Of a stretch of 64,000 nucleotides of DNA, positions 20,127 through 31,110 are shown piece after piece (the first letter of the stretch is position 1; the number at the start of each line of letters is the position of its first letter). A model generated the notes under the pieces. The model did not search any database and was not told the DNA's origin. It saw only the letters and a program-made list of their open reading frames with translations. Origin of the DNA: Spongilla lacustris (Eukaryota > Porifera > Demospongiae > Spongillida > Spongillidae); the NCBI GenBank assembly GCA_949361645.1, contig OX442415.1:29244562-29308561 (forward strand), written 5' to 3'. The translations under genes and the position numbers were made by a program.

Positions 20127-20432
20127 CTATTTTGGCCTTAGACCCCTGGCCAGGATAGCCCTGGCCACAGACCTGGTCAGGGTCAGGTTTAAGCGACCAT
20201 AAATGTCAGCTGTTGCCTTTGATTTTGACACACTGTGGCTTGCAGCAAGTAGAGAGGCTAGGCGGGAAAATGGGGACTCTGCGGCTACTGCAGCTACTCC
20301 AGCTGCTGAACAAGACTCATCAAGGATGGCAGGATTAAGTGGGGATGTCACTGTTATATCCAAAGCTGCAGGCAAGCCCTTTTCCCATCTTGTTACCAGG
20401 ACATCTGCTGGGCGTGAGCGGCGTAAGGCCAT
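20127..20432 (-). pseudogene. Retroelement RLE-like endonuclease tail
   Basis: About 101 codons in a different frame from the RT part. RRSRPADVLV, then ALDITVTSPL, then a downstream Lys-containing segment resemble the PD-(D/E)XK core of restriction-like endonucleases carried by R2-type elements. A stop lies at the end (RGLRPK). A 1-nt shift separates it from the RT frame. Confidence 0.6.
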
Positions 20433-22332
20433 AGCCCGCCTCTACTGTGACTCCCATGTGAGCCTGACGAAAAAGGTTAGCCACAACATCCCGTAACAGG
20501 TTATGTCGGGTCACTACATCACTTCCATGAGAACATGTGGTAGTGTGGTGGCCAAGTGGGTCCAGGCCTTTATGAGAGCAGACAGGACACAGAGAACCAC
20601 CAGAGGTGTCCAACCCTAACCACCACCTTATAGAGGCATAAAGCTTATTAGGTTCAAGGTGCAAACCCAAGGCCAGAGATGGAGTCACGGACAACCATGA
20701 TGCAGCATGAGAAGCTGAAACAGATAATAGGCGAGCTCTGTCTGCCATAGAGGAAGCCCCTAACAAAGAATTAAAAAGGTGGCATACCAATTTCTTAGAC
20801 AGAGAACGCTGAGTAACAGGTGTTGATGATACTCCTTCTGCTGTGATTGCATCTGATGTAGAGACCTGATTGTTGAACTGAATGATTGCCTGTTGCAGAT
20901 GTACATTATCAGCATTGCTACAACCAGATGTTGACAATGAAGCTATAAATGCTGCACATGTATGGTGGGATATAGAGTGCAGACCAAGGCCCCCAAAACC
21001 TAAGCTAAGCTGGGCCTGTGTCCAGGCTGTGTCCGTTGTGTCGATGGAAAAGCAAGATGAGAAGCACCTTCTGACTTCTTCATCAAACAGCTTCAAAGAA
21101 CCTGCCAGACTTGATGGAGTGGCCCTAGCAAGGTGGACCAATCTGCAATAGCTGCCACACAAACGCAAGAGAGACAAGGCCACATGTGGGTCAACTGCTG
21201 CTACATCTACCAAGGAAGAGAGAAGTTTCCTGGCATCGGCACACTTCCCAGCAATGAACTTTGAACAATACAGGTAATCACCTATCGGGGCACCCAGAAT
21301 TTCAAGGTTAGGATGGTGTGAAAACTTCACTGCAGGTGGGAACATTGAATTACCAAAGTGACTGAAGAGCTCACATTTTGTCAAGTTGATGTGAATGCCC
21401 AGACCCAGCTCTTCAATGAGTGAAAGTGCCCGTAACACAGCTGAGCGCCTTCCAGTGAGGACCCCGTCATCAAGATACCAAGCCTGAAAGAGCACTTGTA
21501 TGCAATCATCATCAGCATCTATGCTTGATATCAGCCTTTGGAGTACCAAAGAAAAAAGCAATGGACCAAGGGGGTCACCCAGTCCCTGCTGCACTCCAGT
21601 CTCTGACGAAAGATGACCAAGCTGGTGCCACAACAGGGGGTGTGTACCATAGCACCATGTAACCCAGGGCAGAAGTTCAGGAAAGGATGTGGCACATTCA
21701 TCAAGAACTGCTTGTCTTGAAACAAGGTTAAAAGCGTTCTGCATATCTATTTTGAAGACCACAAAGTCCTCTTCCATCCAATGGTCCTCAATGCTTTTTC
21801 TCAGGCCGTGGATAATCTTTTCAGAGTCTGAACTACAGGCAACTCCCAGTTGAAGGGGCTGGAAAAGATCAGAAGCTTTGTCCTTGACCAGAGCACAAAT
21901 GCACTTTCCAGTGAGCCTCCTTAAAGATTCTCCCACTGCTATGGGTCTGATATCTGGGAGGCTTCCATCTTTCAATTTATTTAGTGCAATTAATGTTCCT
22001 CCGGCCAAAAACCTAGCCACCATTGGAGGTGCTTTTCCTGAAGCAAGGAGATTTACTATGTCCCTGAGAGTAGCACATATGGGTGTTGCGAGTGGGATAA
22101 GAGCAGCATCCAGCAAATGTTGTATGCACAGCCCAGAGGGACCCGCTGCAGTGCCTTTTGGGAAAGAGCGAAGAGTAGACAAGATATCAAAGCCTGGTCC
22201 AACAGAAATAGGAATAGTGTTCACATTAGGGGCTACAGGGGGAGGACAGCTTGGGTGCTTAGACTGCAGCAATTGCCAGGTGGCATCATTGTTGGGGGCT
22301 AACCCATTCGACTCCAGAACTTTAATTTGCAT
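20335..22332 (-). pseudogene. Retroelement reverse transcriptase part
   Basis: Open stretch of 665 codons with RT motifs in order: RPIAVGESLRRLTGK, FKIDMQNAFN (first catalytic Asp), GVQQGLGDPLGPLLFSL and the active-site box YLDDG at 21466-21477, where most LINEs have YADD. A CPVC-to-HHTTTC Cys/His knuckle is followed by VVTRHNLLRDVV, typical of the segment before an RLE domain. The frame is then lost near 20430. The insertion disrupts no host exon, as it lies beyond the terminal Death exon. Confidence 0.72.
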
Positions 22333-22485
22333 GCTTTACCGAACAAGCCAGCTCTTCCCAATGAGATAGCATGAGCAATCAGATCTCGGTTGTGTTTAGC
22401 TGCCTGGTCATGTGGTTGACGGTTTTCCTTTTGGTTGTTTTTGGCAAGGTTCCAGAGAGTCCCAAACTCATTTTTGGAACATAAA

Positions 22486-23841
22486 CTACATAAAAGGTCT
22501 ACTGAAGTAGACATCATGGCAACCTCTGCGTTTACGTGAAGGTAGGACACACTTAGGGAGCATGAAAAGTTTTAACCAAGCTTGTTCTGAGTTCTCCAGT
22601 AGTACTTGTCTCATTGTGGCTGAGAGAACCCTAGCAAATGAAGGTCTTGATTTCTTTGGGACAAACCGTAAAGTTGGGAGGGTAAGCTGACACACCTCCT
22701 CAAAAGAGGGAAGGTTTGGATTTGGTTCACTTTGGCTACATGGTACCAGAGAAGGAGTATCCACTGGATTAGAAGTAGGGAGAGCTCTACCCTTGCAGCG
22801 TTGGGAGTGGGAGGAAGATCTTGAGTTTGCAACCAGCTGGTGACAGGATGCACAGCAATATACGTCTTGCTCCTCTAACCAAAAGTTAGGAATACCACCA
22901 GGGAAAATGCCTTTGGCATGGAGTGTCATATGGGATCGCCACATGGTTGGGGCAATCAACTCTTGGCATCCTACAACAATACACTGTTTTCTAGTTTGGG
23001 TCCTAACAGCTTCATTTGACCTGGAGCTTGAAATTGATCCAGGGATAGCCACCTCGACATGCCCAGGGGTCTGCTGGGATAGTGTAAAGGGTTGAACAGA
23101 TGGGAGAGATTCCTGCTGTTCTGTGGGTGGAGCTAGAAACGGACTTGAGGGTAGGGAAGGAGAGGGACAGAATGATGAATAAAGTGTGGAGGTGGCTGTG
23201 TAAGAACAGTGTGCTTGTGCGGAAGAAGGTAGGATATATCCTGGGGAGGGAAGCTCAGGTGGAGGTTGAACGGGGCCTTCCGATGTCGATTGGGAGCACG
23301 AATTGTTAGAAGATGGAGAGGACTCCTGCTCTGGTGATATAGTTGCAGGGGCTATTGCTGGAAGCAGGGTTTGAGCATGCAAATGCTGGACAACTAAAGA
23401 TGGCGGAGTGAGAGTGCTCGATGAAGGTGTATCGGTAGAAGGCAGTGGTGATTCCGTGCGCTTTTCTAACGGGGGTACATGTAGGCCTATATTTAAAGTA
23501 GGCTGTGACTGAAGTCGAAGGCTTGTGGGACGCAAAGTATGCAGTATTGAAGTGGATTGCAGCTGTGGCAATGGCTGTGATCGAGGCAGCTGCTGGGAAT
23601 CAGGCAATGGGGAAGTATGCAGGCAAAGTGGCTGAGAGCTCGAGGCACTGCCTGTAAGCACACTGGATGGTGCGGAGATTGCTGCTGGTGCATTTAGGCA
23701 GCGATCATGATTTGACGCGAGGCAATCGGTACACGCGCGGTTCGCTCTAGCACAGGCACAAAACTTACAGCAGGCATTGACACCGTTGCAGCGACAGCAC
23801 TTCCGACGGCGGCTCGTTAGACTTTGCGGGCTCCGGTTCAT
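22486..23841 (-). pseudogene. Retroelement N-terminal part: zinc fingers and Pro/Ser linker
   Basis: Open stretch of 451 codons from MNRSPQSL. Residues about 15-50 are Cys-rich (CCRCNGVNACCKFCACARA, ending CTDCLASNHDRC), followed by about 200 residues rich in Pro, Ser and Gln. A Cys/His pair region (VGCQEL, RSHMTLH) and a second CCASC-to-HSQRC cluster follow. N-terminal zinc fingers in RLE-type elements bind the DNA target. The frame breaks near 22500, where a short open stretch in another frame (22299-22550) bridges to the RT part. Confidence 0.65.
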
Positions 23842-24089
23842 GAATAGGCATGTGCCAATGAATCAGAATAAGAACTCAGCTCAACCGCGGTACCGTAGCG
23901 CCATCATCATAATTTAATTCAATTACATTTTCCAGCCTCATCACCCAACAAAATTATGCCTTCCCATGGGGAACATGGGTGCCATGACCTTTTTGTTAAA
24001 ATGTATTGTAGTGATGTTTTAAATGCAGTATTAGAAACATGACACTGTCATTTGTAATGTGCTAAGATGGGGGGGGGGGGGGGGTTAGT

Positions 24090-26225
24090 TTTTGAGAAGG
24101 TAAAGGTATTTAATCAGGCAGCACGTATGTTCTGTCATCATCACTATCTTCAGGAGGACATTGTATAGATGTAATACTTGGCAACATGCTGGGGAAAAAA
24201 ATTAAAACCAGAGTCGTATGAATCTTATAACAGTTTTCACATCGTTGGAAAAAAGACTATAATTCCTAAGCCTAAGGAGGATACAACATGACTGCACATA
24301 TGGAGAAATTGCCCATACATAGGCGGACATTTAGCACTTTTTTTTCAAATTGATTTTTAAACACATGTACTAAGTACGATAAATCGGTCTGATTGTGAAT
24401 CTGTAATTTATAGATTTATATCATGAGCCATTCTTGTACAAAAATCAAGACAAAAAATTAATTTCTACCGCACTAATTTATTCGTAAAGTAGAATGTTAC
24501 GTAACATTTATTAACAATTATGTCATTTATCAATAATGTTTTTAATTAATGGCCTAGCTCACGAGACGCATACAAAGCCGATGACGTATTACTAATACTA
24601 AGTAAGTAAAAGTAATTGTAGCTCCCGTAAACACAGATTGAACACGCACCGCAGATGACCGAAAGGGATGATGTTGGCTTCGTCCAAAGTGGCCGGTCCG
24701 CAATTACTAGTAGTTCACGACGGGAGACCGAGTCCCAACTCCCAACATGTCATCATATATGCTCCACCATGCATATTTACCCATCCTTTCAATATTGGCC
24801 GGGTGCAGCGTCCGTTGTGCACGTCACGCCACCAGCACTTTTTATGCCACCTTTCTTTGCGGCAATTCATTATTGCCATGAAGCCTCGATCGCGATCATC
24901 GCGCGGGCAACATATCGTAAAAGCAGAGATAATATAAAGCGATACTTCCTATGATATATGCTATTACATTTATAGTTTCTCTTAGCCCCTTCTGTAGTCA
25001 ATCATCGACTCAATGTGATATGGGAGATGTAAACGATGGGCAGACCAGCAGCGTGGGCGTTTCTCTAGAGCCGAACACATTGGCAAGCTAGAACCCGTAC
25101 TTCACGTTTATTTCATGTCAAGATATCGAACTTCTTATAGGTTAATACATTTACCGTAGTGATCAGGTCGACGGGTCATGCTGCCCTTCCTCATCACTGA
25201 GTTACTAGTACGTTTACAAATTGACAATAACCACAAAGACCCTGCTGCACTTCTTCCTCATCGGATGGCTATCACAGTTACAAGCAAGTCTAGTGTCATA
25301 TTATGAGCAACAAACAAAACAAAAAAAGATAAGTGCCTAAGTAGCATCATATAGATACTTGATGGTAGCACATCTCCGTGGAAACAGTTGCAAACAGACA
25401 TTTAAACAAATTCGCAGCTCCTGATATTGAAACCTAGAGGAAAAAAGTGATGGTTATGCATCAGAACAAATGCCCCTACCATAAAACCAAAGCCCTCAGC
25501 ATCATGCACAAAGCACACTCCATCCCCTCCCAATGCAAAGCTCAACCAAGGCATCAGGACTAGTGCTTGCCCAACAGGCCCCTGTCATTCATTACCCCCC
25601 CCCCCCCCCCACACACACAACACATTCTGCACACAGTGTGTGGTTTGTATGACTTATACATGTAACTTCTCTGTATGGTTTCTACTAGAAAGGAGTACAG
25701 TGTAGGTGGTACGGAGGTGAAGAGGAAAGACACATGAACACTTAACCTTCAGTACTCACGATAAGTCTAAGTAGATACCATGCAGCCCTGGATCAAGCAT
25801 AGCCTTGGGGGTGGGGGGGCCAGCTTCCCCCCCCCCCCCCCTCCCCCATGGCATATGAAATGCCACCCCTCTGGCAGCAATTGCCCCCCCCCCCAGCCAC
25901 ACACGCTTCCGTTGATGATTACATATACCTGCGAGTAGATTACATGTTGTGTCATACGTAAAAAAAAGTCCGAATACTTGCTGACAAATGTCAACAAAGC
26001 GGTGGAGCACAACAGGGCATGTACAAATGTACCCCTTTGACTGCATCCCCTCCTCCCCCCCAGTTTTCGTGCGCCCTCTGGTAAAACCAAATTCATGTAG
26101 GTCCACGGTAGTCCTACATGCATAAGTACATGCCAGTAGTTAGATAGATGTACACATGTACATGTAGGTCTTGTAGATATGGTAGTCTTAGGTAAGTCCA
26201 GGTACATGTACAGGGTATGTTTATT
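24090..26225. other. No recognised gene
   Basis: The first 200 bases continue the segment shared with 45.9-46.1 kb. Beyond 24297 I see C-rich homopolymers (about 25592-25611 and 25829-25847) and short open frames without known motifs, including 24655-24954 (+) and 25767-26207 (-). Confidence 0.45.
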
Positions 26226-26675
26226 TTATGTCTAACATCAGATAAGGTTGTGGGTTCCTTTCAAGTTAAATTATATTCACAGCACAGAAGGGCAGATGTT
26301 ACATGTAGTTTGAAGGGAATACATGTACATGTAGACAAAAGACACAAGTAATTTTCAGTACTCAGGTAGGTACATGTAGGTCTATGTAGGTCCATGTAGG
26401 GTTCATGCAGGGTATAGGTCTATGTAGGTCCATGTAGGGTTCATGCAGGGTAGGTCTATGTAGGTCCATGTAAGGGTTCATGCAGGGTAGGTCTATGTAG
26501 GTCCATGTAAGGGTTCATGCAGGGTAGGCCTATGTAGGTCAATGTAGGGGTTCATGCAGGGTAGGTCTACATGTAGCTTCAGGACAGGCAAGGTAGCAGC
26601 CTCTAACATCAGATAAGGTTGTGGGTTCCCCTTTCAAGTTTATTATATTCACAGCACAAACCATGGGCAGATCTT
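26226..26675 (+). repeat. 36-bp tandem repeat between 75-bp direct repeats
   Basis: Units of about 36 bp (GTAGGTCTATGTAGGTCCAT plus a GTAGGGTTCATGCAG part) run from about 26366 to 26570, some six copies. They lie between two direct copies of a 75-bp sequence containing ACATCAGATAAGGTTGTGGG, at 26234 and 26602. Confidence 0.8.
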
Positions 26676-26763
26676 AGGATTAAGAGTAGGTACAAGTATG
26701 ACAAAACCTTCAGTATTCTGGTACATGTACATGTAGGAGCGTGTATGGGCTGGGTTTTTTTAA

Positions 26764-28832
26764 GTATGATGTATAGGCTGATGTATGGGGTATGGTGTAC
26801 AGGCTGGTGTATGGTGTACAGGCTAGTGTATGGTGTACAGGCTGGTGTATGGTGTACAGGCTGGTGTATGGTGTATAGGCTGGTGTACAGGCTGGTGTAT
26901 GGTGTACAGGCTAGTGTATGGTATATAGGCTGGTGTATGGTGTACAGGCCGGTGTATGGTGTATAGGCTGGTGTATGGTGTATAGGATGGTGTATGGTGT
27001 ATAGGCTGGTGTATGGTGTACAGGCTGGTGTATGGTGTATAGGTGTATAGGCTGGTGTATGGTGTACAGGCTGGTGTATGGTGTATAGGTGTATAGGCTG
27101 GTGTATGGGGTCTAGGCTGGTGTATGGTGTACAGGCTGGTGTATGGTGTACAGGCTAGTGTATGGTGTATAGGCTGGTGTATAGTGTATAGGTGTATAGG
27201 CTGGTGCATGGGGTCTAGGCTGGTGTATGGTGTATAGGCTGGTGTATGGTGTACAGGCTGGTGTATGGTGTACAGGCTGGTGTATGGTGTACAGGCTAGT
27301 GTATGGTGTATAGGCTGGTGTATGGTGTACAGGCTGGGGTATGGTGTATAGGATGGTGTATGGTGTATAGGATGGTGTATGGTGTACAGGCTAGTGTATG
27401 GTGTACAGGCTGGTGTATGGTGTACAGGCTGGTGTATGGGGTCTAGGCTGGTGTATGGTGTACAGGCTGGGGTATGGTGTATAGGATGGTGTATGGTGTA
27501 CAGGCTACTGTAGTGTATGGTGTACAGGCTGGTGTATGGTGTACAGGCTAGTGTATGGTGTACAGGCTGGTGTATGGTGTACAGGCTGGTGTATGGTGTA
27601 TAGGCTGGTGTATGGTGTACAGGCTGGTGTATGGTGTACAGGCTAGTGTATGGTATATAGGCTGGTGTATGGTGTACAGGCCGGTGTATGGTGTATAGGC
27701 TGGTGTATGGTGTATAGGATGGTGTATGGTGTATAGGCTGGTGTATGGTGTACAGGCTGGTGTATGGTGTATAGGTGTATAGGCTGGTGTATGGTGTACA
27801 GGCTGGTGTATGGTGTATAGGTGTATAGGCTGGTGTATGGGGTCTAGGCTGGTGTATGGTGTACAGGCTGGTGTATGGTGTACAGGCTAGTGTATGGTGT
27901 ATAGGCTGGTGTATAGTGTATAGGTGTATAGGCTGGTGCATGGGGTCTAGGCTGGTGTATGGTGTATAGGCTGGTGTATGGTGTACAGGCTGGTGTATGG
28001 TGTACAGGCTGGTGTATGGTGTACAGGCTAGTGTATGGTGTATAGGCTGGTGTATGGTGTACAGGCTGGGGTATGGTGTATAGGATGGTGTATGGTGTAT
28101 AGGATGGTGTATGGTGTACAGGCTAGTGTATGGTGTACAGGCTGGTGTATGGTGTACAGGCTGGTGTATGGGGTCTAGGCTGGTGTATGGTGTACAGGCT
28201 AGTGTATGGTGTACAGGCTGGTGTATGGTGTACAGGCTGGTGTATGGTGTACAGGCTAGTGTATGGTGTATAGGCTGGTGTATGGTGTACAGGCTGGGGT
28301 ATGGTGTATAGGATGGTGTATGGTGTATAGGATGGTGTATGGTGTACAGGCTAGTGTATGGTGTACAGGCTGGTGTATGGTGTACAGGCTGGTGTATGGG
28401 TTCTAGGCTGGTGTATGGGGTCTAGGCTGGTGTATGGTGTACAGGCTGGTGTATGGGGTCTAGGCTGGTGTATGGTGTACAGGCTAGTGTATGGTGTACA
28501 GGCTGGTGTATGGTGTACAGGCTGGTGTATGGGTTCTAGGCTGGTGTATGGGGTCTAGGCTGGTGTATGGTGTACAGGCTGGTGTATGGGGTCTAGGCTG
28601 GTGTATGGTGTACAGGCTGGTGTACAGGCTGATGTATGGTGTATATAGGTATAGGTGTATGGTGTACTGGCTAGTGTATGGTGTACAGGCTGGTGTATGG
28701 GGTCTAGGCTGGTGTATGGTGTACAGGCTGGTGTATGGTGTACAGGCTGGTGTATGGTGTACAGGCTAGTGTATGGTGTACAGGCTGGTGTATGGGGTCT
28801 AGGCTGGTGTATGGTGTATAGGCCGGTGTATG
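26764..28832 (+). repeat. 19-bp satellite, about 2.1 kb, with higher-order repeats
   Basis: About 108 units of 19 bp (GGTGTATGGTGTACAGGCT and variants with TATAGGCT, GGGTCTAGGCT or GGATGG). Rare variants recur at exact intervals: GTATATAGGC at 26921 and 27653, and CTGGTGCATG at 27201 and 27933, both 732 bp apart. A further 228-bp period (12 units) links 28063 and 28291. A 372-codon open frame on the - strand (27941-26823) and several on the + strand exist only because the units lack stops. Confidence 0.95.
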
Positions 28833-29043
28833 GGCAAACACATCATGCAAACACCAGCACATACCTACATAACACACCAGCACACACCAGACACACCAAC
28901 CTTCAAAGTCGCAGTAGCCTGCCTCCTTGTAGTCTTTGCAGATGTCAGGTTGGTACTCCCAAAGAACAGTACAGGGGACCTTTCCTAGGGGAGGGAAAAA
29001 TGGCCCCTACATGTAGAATGCTGTCTGCACATTATCCCGCAAT

Positions 29044-29453
29044 GGATCCCCTACGAAAAAATCTTGGCATGACATGTTCCAAATTCATGCGTGATATGTT
29101 TTTGCAAGTGTTCCAGTTTTTCTAGAGCACTGTTGAACATGCTTGCATGTACATGTATGTCATTAAATTGCAGGCATATCACTCTTCTAACTTGCACAGG
29201 ATGAATAGTTTCTAAAAAGCGATTCCCCGATGAGGCATACCCGCTAATATGCTAAGGGGTGTGCCACTTTATAACTTCTCGGGGGAACGCGTTTTAGAAA
29301 CTCTTCAACCAGTGCAAGTTAGAAGGGTGATATGCCTGCAATTGAATGACATAAGCATGTTCAACAGTGCTCTAGAGAAACTGGAACACATGCGACAACA
29401 TATCACACATGAATTTGGAACATGTATGCCAAGATTTTTTTGTAGGGGAAGGT
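29044..29453. mobile_element. Foldback element with about 190-bp arms
   Basis: The arm from CCCCTACGAAAAAATCTTGG (29048) to about 29225 is inverted, with few mismatches, at about 29270-29450, ending CCAAGATTTTTTTGTAGGGG. The central spacer is about 45 bases. No coding capacity. The right arm runs directly into a 30-bp tandem repeat. Confidence 0.85.
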
Positions 29454-29575
29454 GTGCCCATTATGGTATGCTCCTTTTAAAGTGTGCCCATTAAGGTGTG
29501 CTCCTTTTAAAGTGTGCCCATTGAGGTGTGCTCCTTTTAAAGTGTGCCCTTTAAGGTGTGCTCCTTTTAAAGTGT
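29454..29575 (+). repeat. 30-bp tandem repeat, 4 units
   Basis: Four units of about 30 bp built on GTGTGCCCATTAAGGTGTGC plus TCCTTTTAAA, next to the right arm of the foldback element. Confidence 0.88.
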
Positions 29576-30277
29576 GTGACATTTTCTGTACAGTTTATAT
29601 GTTCATGCATCGTGTGCTTGCTACCATACATTGCAGACACACTCATGGAATCGTACAATTGTATGCCACAATATTTGGCCTCATCACATCTGCTACCACC
29701 TCCCTTGACCACACCCACCTGCTGGCTGCACTCCCTTGTGAGGTCTCCCTCCTCTTGCGGCCTCGAAGTACTCGGTGTAGTTGTGTCCTCTGTATATGTT
29801 GTCCTCCATACTATATATGGAAAACAAACAATATTAATTAATCATCATACAACAGACTGAGTTTTGCAGCATAGTAGGAGGACATGAATCACCATGGCAA
29901 CTAGACATATACAAATAAAAATTTGTTCTGGAGAATAATGCTGATATTGCTGTCTTTACAGGGTTAAAACTCGTGTCACTAAAGGGCTAATATCACTGTA
30001 TCTGACTGGCCTATAAAGGGTTACTGCAAGTGGTGACCAGTGCCCAGACCTGGTTCAAATTCTGTGCCTTCTCCATGACACCCCACTGGTCCCTGTTCTG
30101 TTCTGTCTCCATCTCCAAGGTGAGGGTGGCCTCCATGTCATGCCTCCTTCACAGACTTAGTATGTTGGGTCACCTTGCTGAGTTTGTCCTTATCTTTGTC
30201 ACTGAACACTCTGAGCCTCCTCTGATGAAGGGAAGTGGAAGGAGAGGATCATGGAAGGAGGGAAGAGGCGAGGATGG
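29576..30277. other. No recognised gene
   Basis: Only short open frames, none with a recognised motif or supported splice sites. The stretch at 29690-29810 is CT-rich. Confidence 0.4.
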
Positions 30278-30356
30278 AGAGGGAGGGAGGGAGAGGGAGG
30301 GAGGGAGGGAGGGAGGGAGGGAGGGAGGGAGGGAGGGAGGGAGGGAGGGAGGGAGG
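30278..30356 (+). repeat. (GGGA)n microsatellite
   Basis: About 80 bases of GGGA repeats with one GAGAGGGA interruption. Low-complexity Pro/Ser or Gly/Arg frames across it are artefacts. Confidence 0.97.
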
Positions 30357-30575
30357 AGTGGGTAAATAGAGCTTGCCATTGGTGAGCATTGATAGCTGGA
30401 GTTGAGTTGTGTACTGTGGAAAACAATGCAGAATGTCATCAAAACTAGCCAATTACATTCATGTGCATATGCATGCATTGCACAAGTACAAGAACTGATT
30501 CTTAGCATATATATACATGTACATACTGACTTACATGTACAGAGAGAGGGGAAGAGAGGATTCATAGCCACTCAC

Positions 30576-31110
30576 ACAACAACACACGCACACACAGTCA
30601 TGCATACATACTCACACACATACTCACACACACAATCACACACACATATGCTCACACACACAATCACACACACATATGCTCACACACACAATCACACACA
30701 CATATGCTCACACACACGCTGTCAGCTGTGGGGTATCTGCCATAGGATTCATTTCTTAGGTGCTTGCTATATGGGGTACTTGCCATAGGGCCCATAGCTT
30801 CTTGCCATGGAGTACTTCATAGCTGTGTGCAATAGGGATTACTCCAACTCCATACACTGTAGCTGTTAGGTGTCTGCCATAGATTTGAGTTCATAGCTGT
30901 TAACTGTGTGATTCTTCATGCATCGCTTATTGCCATAGAGTTCACTCCATACATGGGCCAGGGGTAGGCCTATTCCGTCGCTGCCTGCCGTAGAGTCCAG
31001 AGTATAGTACCAGCTTTATAGCTGCCTGTCTGCAATAGGGTCCGTGCACTCCCGTACCTCCGTAGCAGTTAGCTGAGGCCTGTGGGGTAGTAGGCTTCAG
31101 TTCTGCCATA
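30576..31110 (+). repeat. CA-rich repeats and degenerate TGCCATAG repeats
   Basis: Units such as CACACACATATGCTCACACA occur to about 30718. From 30725 to about 31110 there are degenerate repeats of 40-60 bases with a TGCCATAG and CATAGCTGTTA core. Confidence 0.7.

Larger units (their letters stand above)
20038..23933 (-). mobile_element. Non-LTR retroelement with RLE-like C terminus, frameshifted
   Basis: Insertion of about 3.9 kb, read on the - strand. Its limits come from comparison with the related segment at 45.7 kb, where GGTTAATT joins almost directly to TTCCAGCCTCATC. Order of parts: Cys-rich N terminus, Pro/Ser-rich linker, Cys/His zinc-finger-like region, reverse transcriptase, Cys/His knuckle and a restriction-like endonuclease core. 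At least three frame breaks (near 22.5, 22.3 and 20.43 kb) make it inactive. No poly(A) tail or clear target duplication is visible. This layout resembles the R2/CRE/NeSL group rather than APE-type LINEs. Confidence 0.75.

Noticed and set aside
21878..22369. 163-codon open frame (+) within the retroelement
   Set aside because: Antisense shadow of the reverse transcriptase frame.
24700..24745. tRNA-like 3' half (GGGAGACCGAGTCCCAACTC)
   Set aside because: No matching 5' half or cloverleaf could be built.
25767..26207. 146-codon frame (-) with Gly-rich end
   Set aside because: The Gly/Pro part comes from a poly(C) run, and the rest shows no motif or splice support.
26823..27941. 372-codon open frame (-) rich in His, Tyr, Thr and Pro
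   Set aside because: It lies wholly within the 19-bp satellite; the frame is open only because units lack stops, and + strand frames are open for the same reason.
30170..30571. 133-codon Pro/Ser-rich frame (-)
   Set aside because: Its core is the (GGGA)n microsatellite read on the other strand.
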